Source of the DNA: Myxococcales bacterium
GTDB lineage: Bacteria > Myxococcota > Polyangia > HGW-17 > SLPX01
Length of the DNA: 15,658 nucleotides
Direction: 5' to 3'
Assembly: GCA_007131745.1 (NCBI GenBank)
Contig: SLPX01000304.1
Span: 1 to 15,658 of the forward strand
Shown here: piece after piece, positions 14,809-15,658 of the stretch
Position numbering within the stretch: position 1 is the stretch's first letter
Layout: each line of letters opens with the position of its first letter
The notes under the pieces: model-generated
What the model was told of the DNA's origin: nothing
Databases searched by the model: none
What the model saw: the letters and a program-made list of their open reading frames with translations, nothing else
Position numbers and translations under genes: made by a program

Positions 14809-15658
14809 ATGAAGGGACGTTATTTGGGAATCGACGTAGGAGCTGAAACGGTTAAGGTGTTTGAATTGGTGGAGGAGGATGGTGTGATTCGACCGGGCAG
14901 GCGGGAAATCAGGGAGCACGGAAAAGAGCCGGCCGGTGTGTTGCGGAGAATGTGCGAGGAAATGGATTGGAGCGGTGTGGATTCCGCCGCGGTTGGAGGC
15001 CGTCTCAGCAGGGGAGTCCGCCTTTTGAGGGTGCCCGTAAAGCAGGCTCTGGCGAAAGGGTTCAGACATCTATACGGAGATGGTGAAGGCACGGTTGTTT
15101 CAATAGGAAGTCATGGTTTTTCCGTTCTGGAGATGCGGTCGAGCGGTCTGGAAGTCCTGAGAGAAAATTCAAGGTGTTCCCAGGGGACAGGAAACTTCTT
15201 GAGGCAGCTCGTAGAGCGATTCGACCTGAGCTTAGATGAAGCCGGCCTTTTGTGCGAGACAGTGGAGGATCCTGCGCCGCTTTCAGGACGTTGCCCCGTT
15301 ATCTTGAAAACGGATATGACCCATCTTGCAAACAAGGGTGAGAGCGGGGCCAGGATTTTGGCGGGACTCTACGATGCAGTGTGCGAAAACGTGCAAGTGC
15401 TTTTGAAACCGAAGCTGGCGCCGCCCAGGGTGATGTTGGCCGGGGGAGTCACGCGATCCGTCAGAATTCGAAACCATTTTGCCCGTTTTTGCGAAAAACA
15501 CGGTATGGCTCTCATGGAATATGATGAGCAACAAGCCCTATTCTTGGAGGCGCTGGGTTGTGCTCTTGTAGCAAGGGAAAACCGAAGCGAGGTTTCGAGC
15601 CTGGATGAAATGATAGCTCCTGTCTCCGCCGCCCGGCTGGATGTCGTGGAGTCGCCGA
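14809..15658 (+). CDS. BadF/BadG/BcrA/BcrD-type activase (2-hydroxyacyl-CoA dehydratase activator family), 3' end cut by window
   Basis: The first 283 codons are present and the frame is open to the window edge. It is an ASKHA-fold ATPase of the kind that feeds electrons to 2-hydroxyacyl-CoA dehydratases or benzoyl-CoA reductases. It opens with YLGIDVGAETVKVFEL. Two cysteines, Cys123 in CSQGTG and Cys162 in SGRCPV, are 39 residues apart, the same spacing as the [4Fe-4S] ligands Cys127 and Cys166 of HgdC. A GGV motif follows near 222. The phosphate motif usually written DIGGQD is SIGSHG here (98-103), and the first loop lacks the usual Thr/Ser run. After about residue 260 the sequence continues past the end of one activase domain, so a long multi-domain (DUF2229-type) protein is likely. 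AGAGGA lies eight bases upstream of the ATG. Confidence 0.85.
   Translation, partial: MKGRYLGIDVGAETVKVFELVEEDGVIRPGRREIREHGKEPAGVLRRMCEEMDWSGVDSAAVGGRLSRGVRLLRVPVKQALAKGFRHLYGDGEGTVVSIGSHGFSVLEMRSSGLEVLRENSRCSQGTGNFLRQLVERFDLSLDEAGLLCETVEDPAPLSGRCPVILKTDMTHLANKGESGARILAGLYDAVCENVQVLLKPKLAPPRVMLAGGVTRSVRIRNHFARFCEKHGMALMEYDEQQALFLEALGCALVARENRSEVSSLDEMIAPVSAARLDVVESP

Overview
The window reads as a chromosomal stretch of a bacterium from the old 'deltaproteobacterial' grouping, most likely Myxococcota or a neighbouring lineage. Evidence for this is a Ser/Thr kinase with an extracytoplasmic sensor part, Myxococcus-type Cys-rich repeats joined to RCC1 repeats on a lipoprotein, and a response regulator fused to PATAN/DUF4388, J and TPR domains. 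A selenocysteine synthase (selA) and a BcrA/HgdC-type Fe-S activase point to an anaerobic or facultative lifestyle. This placement is inference from gene content; no marker gene is present.

Layout. Bases 1-420 hold no recognisable gene. They are poorer in G+C than what follows (about 45% by hand count, against about 55% in the first 120 bases of the kinase gene) and contain an iteron-like cluster of a 9-base unit, ATGACGGTT. A Shine-Dalgarno-like site at the extreme left edge points to a leftward gene outside the window. A rightward set follows: a Ser/Thr kinase that has lost its N-lobe (462-2159), an RCC1 lipoprotein (2181-3842) and a DUF1460 cell-wall amidase-like protein (3875-4867). A membrane histidine kinase on the minus strand (4809-6965) overlaps the amidase gene tail to tail. 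Next is a small Tat-exported protein made almost only of Tyr, Asp, Gly and Trp (7195-7611). It converges on selA (7681-9117, minus), whose terminator hairpin straddles its own stop codon. A three-gene rightward operon follows: REC-PATAN-J-TPR regulator (9333-11318), TPR protein with a zincin-like domain that has lost its catalytic histidines (11368-12423), and a tail-anchored coiled-coil protein (12435-13541). The last overlaps a minus-strand HEAT-repeat lipoprotein (13522-14619). The right edge holds the first 283 codons of a 2-hydroxyacyl-CoA-dehydratase-activator-type ATPase (from 14809), behind a good sigma70-like promoter.

How the genes may work together. The first operon looks like an envelope module: membrane kinase, surface-exposed propeller lipoprotein and periplasmic peptidoglycan hydrolase. 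The second looks like an intracellular signalling and scaffold module built from protein-interaction domains with no obvious enzyme. selA supplies selenocysteine to genes elsewhere. The points most worth a second look are the Tyr/Asp/Trp repeat protein, the three-gene scaffold operon with its dead metallopeptidase domain, and the rearranged left edge where the kinase has been cut.
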